From assembly GCA_020697375.1 (NCBI GenBank), contig JAJFBJ010000071.1, positions 1 to 16,262 of the forward strand: 16,262 nt of DNA. Reading direction: 5' to 3'. This DNA comes from Nitrospira sp. (lineage in GTDB: Bacteria; Nitrospirota; Nitrospiria; Nitrospirales; Nitrospiraceae). Shown here one piece after another: positions 15,309-16,262 of the stretch. Made by a program: the position numbers and the translations under genes. The notes below the pieces were generated by a model. That model had not been told where the DNA came from, searched no databases, and saw nothing but the letters and a program-made list of their open reading frames with translations. Each line of letters begins with the position of its first letter. The stretch's first letter is position 1.

Positions 15309-16262
15309 TTATTCCCAATCGGTGCGATAGTTTGGAGCTTCTTTGGTGATGATGACATCGTGCACATGTCCTTCACGGAGACCAGCTAATGTCTGACGGA
15401 TGAAGGTGGCCTTCTGCTGCAAATCCGGGATAGTCTTGCAGCCGCAATAGCCCATACCTGACTTCACCCCGCCGACCATTTGGTAGATATGGGGCGCCAG
15501 CAATCCCTTGTACGGCACGCGACCTTCAATTCCTTCGGGTACCAGCTTCGGTGCAGGGCGTCCGGCTTGTCCATATCGATCGCCGCCGCCTCGTTCCATG
15601 GCTCCGATCGATCCCATTCCGCGGTATACCTTGTAGGTTCGCGCCTGGAACAGCACGGTTTCGCCGGGCGCTTCTTCGGTCCCCGCCAGCAGACTACCCA
15701 GCATGACTGACGACGCGCCGGCCGCCAACGCTTTCGTAATGTCGCCGGAATATTTGATGCCGCCGTCAGCGATGACAGGGATCCCGGTCCCCGATAGGAC
15801 CTTGGCACAATCGGCAATAGCCGTCAGCTGCGGCATGCCTGCACCGGACACCATCCTGGTCGTGCAAATCGATCCGGGTCCCACGCCCACCTTGACGGCG
15901 TCTACGCCGGCCTTCATTAGATCCTTGGCCGCCTGTGCCGTTGCGATGTTGCCTGCGATGACTTCCAATTGTGGATGGGATTTCTTCACCATCTTAACCG
16001 TGTCCAGCACAGCCTGTGAATGCCCATGCGCCGTATCCACGACGACCAGATCTACCCCGGCCTTCACGAGTAATGTGACCCGCTCTCCGGTCTCAGGACC
16101 AACGCCCAATGCCGCTCCTACCCGCAATCGGCCATGGGTATCTTTGCAGGCATGGGGATACTTGATCCGCTTTTCGATGTCTTTAATCGTAATGAGGCCC
16201 TTGAGTTCGTATTGCTTGTTCACCACCGGAAGCTTTTCTATCCGGTGTTCGTGCAAAATTTC
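15309..16262 (-). CDS. guaB: IMP dehydrogenase, C-terminal two thirds (cut by window edge)
   Basis: The enzyme oxidises IMP to XMP with NAD+, the step before GuaA. The 317 residues visible begin inside the CBS region ([14 protein letters not shown], end of the second CBS domain) and then cover most of the catalytic barrel: [10 protein letters not shown], the [11 protein letters not shown] loop with the catalytic cysteine (codon near 15866), the phosphate-binding [11 protein letters not shown], the [10 protein letters not shown] segment, the flap [18 protein letters not shown], and the usual C-terminus [15 protein letters not shown]. The reading frame runs off the right edge; a full IMPDH is about 490 residues, so roughly 170 are missing. 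A TTG at 16256 is an internal leucine codon, not the start. The stop is TAA. Confidence 0.97.
   Translation of the reverse strand, partial: EILHEHRIEKLPVVNKQYELKGLITIKDIEKRIKYPHACKDTHGRLRVGAALGVGPETGERVTLLVKAGVDLVVVDTAHGHSQAVLDTVKMVKKSHPQLEVIAGNIATAQAAKDLMKAGVDAVKVGVGPGSICTTRMVSGAGMPQLTAIADCAKVLSGTGIPVIADGGIKYSGDITKALAAGASSVMLGSLLAGTEEAPGETVLFQARTYKVYRGMGSIGAMERGGGDRYGQAGRPAPKLVPEGIEGRVPYKGLLAPHIYQMVGGVKSGMGYCGCKTIPDLQQKATFIRQTLAGLREGHVHDVIITKEAPNYRTDWE

Overview
The window most likely comes from the chromosome of a Nitrospira-like bacterium (phylum Nitrospirota). The main clue is the first 74 bases, the complement of a 16S rRNA 5' end. The stretch after the universal start motif, as I recall it, matches Nitrospira 16S. 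The rest is moderately GC-rich, tightly packed, mostly housekeeping or envelope genes, with no transposase, integrase, phage gene or CRISPR array. Genus assignment is inference; the rRNA call is direct.

Layout: (1) 1-213, minus strand: 16S 5' end, leader with a boxA-type antiterminator, and a clear rrn promoter. (2) 375-1418, plus: a Tat-exported molybdopterin oxidoreductase of the sulfite oxidase/YedY type, divergent from the rrn operon. (3) 1737-4771, minus: a secreted protein of unknown function, a guanine deaminase, an RluE-type pseudouridine synthase and a putative lipoprotein, with gene-poor gaps between. (4) 5162-8025: a YpfJ-type zinc metallopeptidase (plus), a Slp-family lipoprotein (minus) and an HtrA-like serine protease with one PDZ domain (plus); the last two are divergent. 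(5) 8045-9213, minus: a small SmpA/BamE-like lipoprotein translationally coupled to an orphan ABC ATPase. (6) 9383-16262, minus: guaB (cut by the window edge), guaA, rluB, aspS and aroC, closely spaced and probably one or two transcription units.

The last block joins GMP synthesis (IMP to XMP to GMP), rRNA modification, tRNA charging and the final step to chorismate. The guanine deaminase about 10 kb away would drain guanine to xanthine, so making and degrading guanine compounds are both present. The middle of the window is an envelope group: two or three lipoproteins, a membrane-anchored metallopeptidase and a secreted serine protease.

No complete new system is evident. The least ordinary points are two facing arrays of four 7-base units filling most of the guaB-guaA gap; a 178-residue basic, repeat-containing tail on RluB; an HtrA-like protease with a chymotrypsin-style cysteine pair around its active serine; and the overlapping lipoprotein/ABC ATPase pair with no permease.
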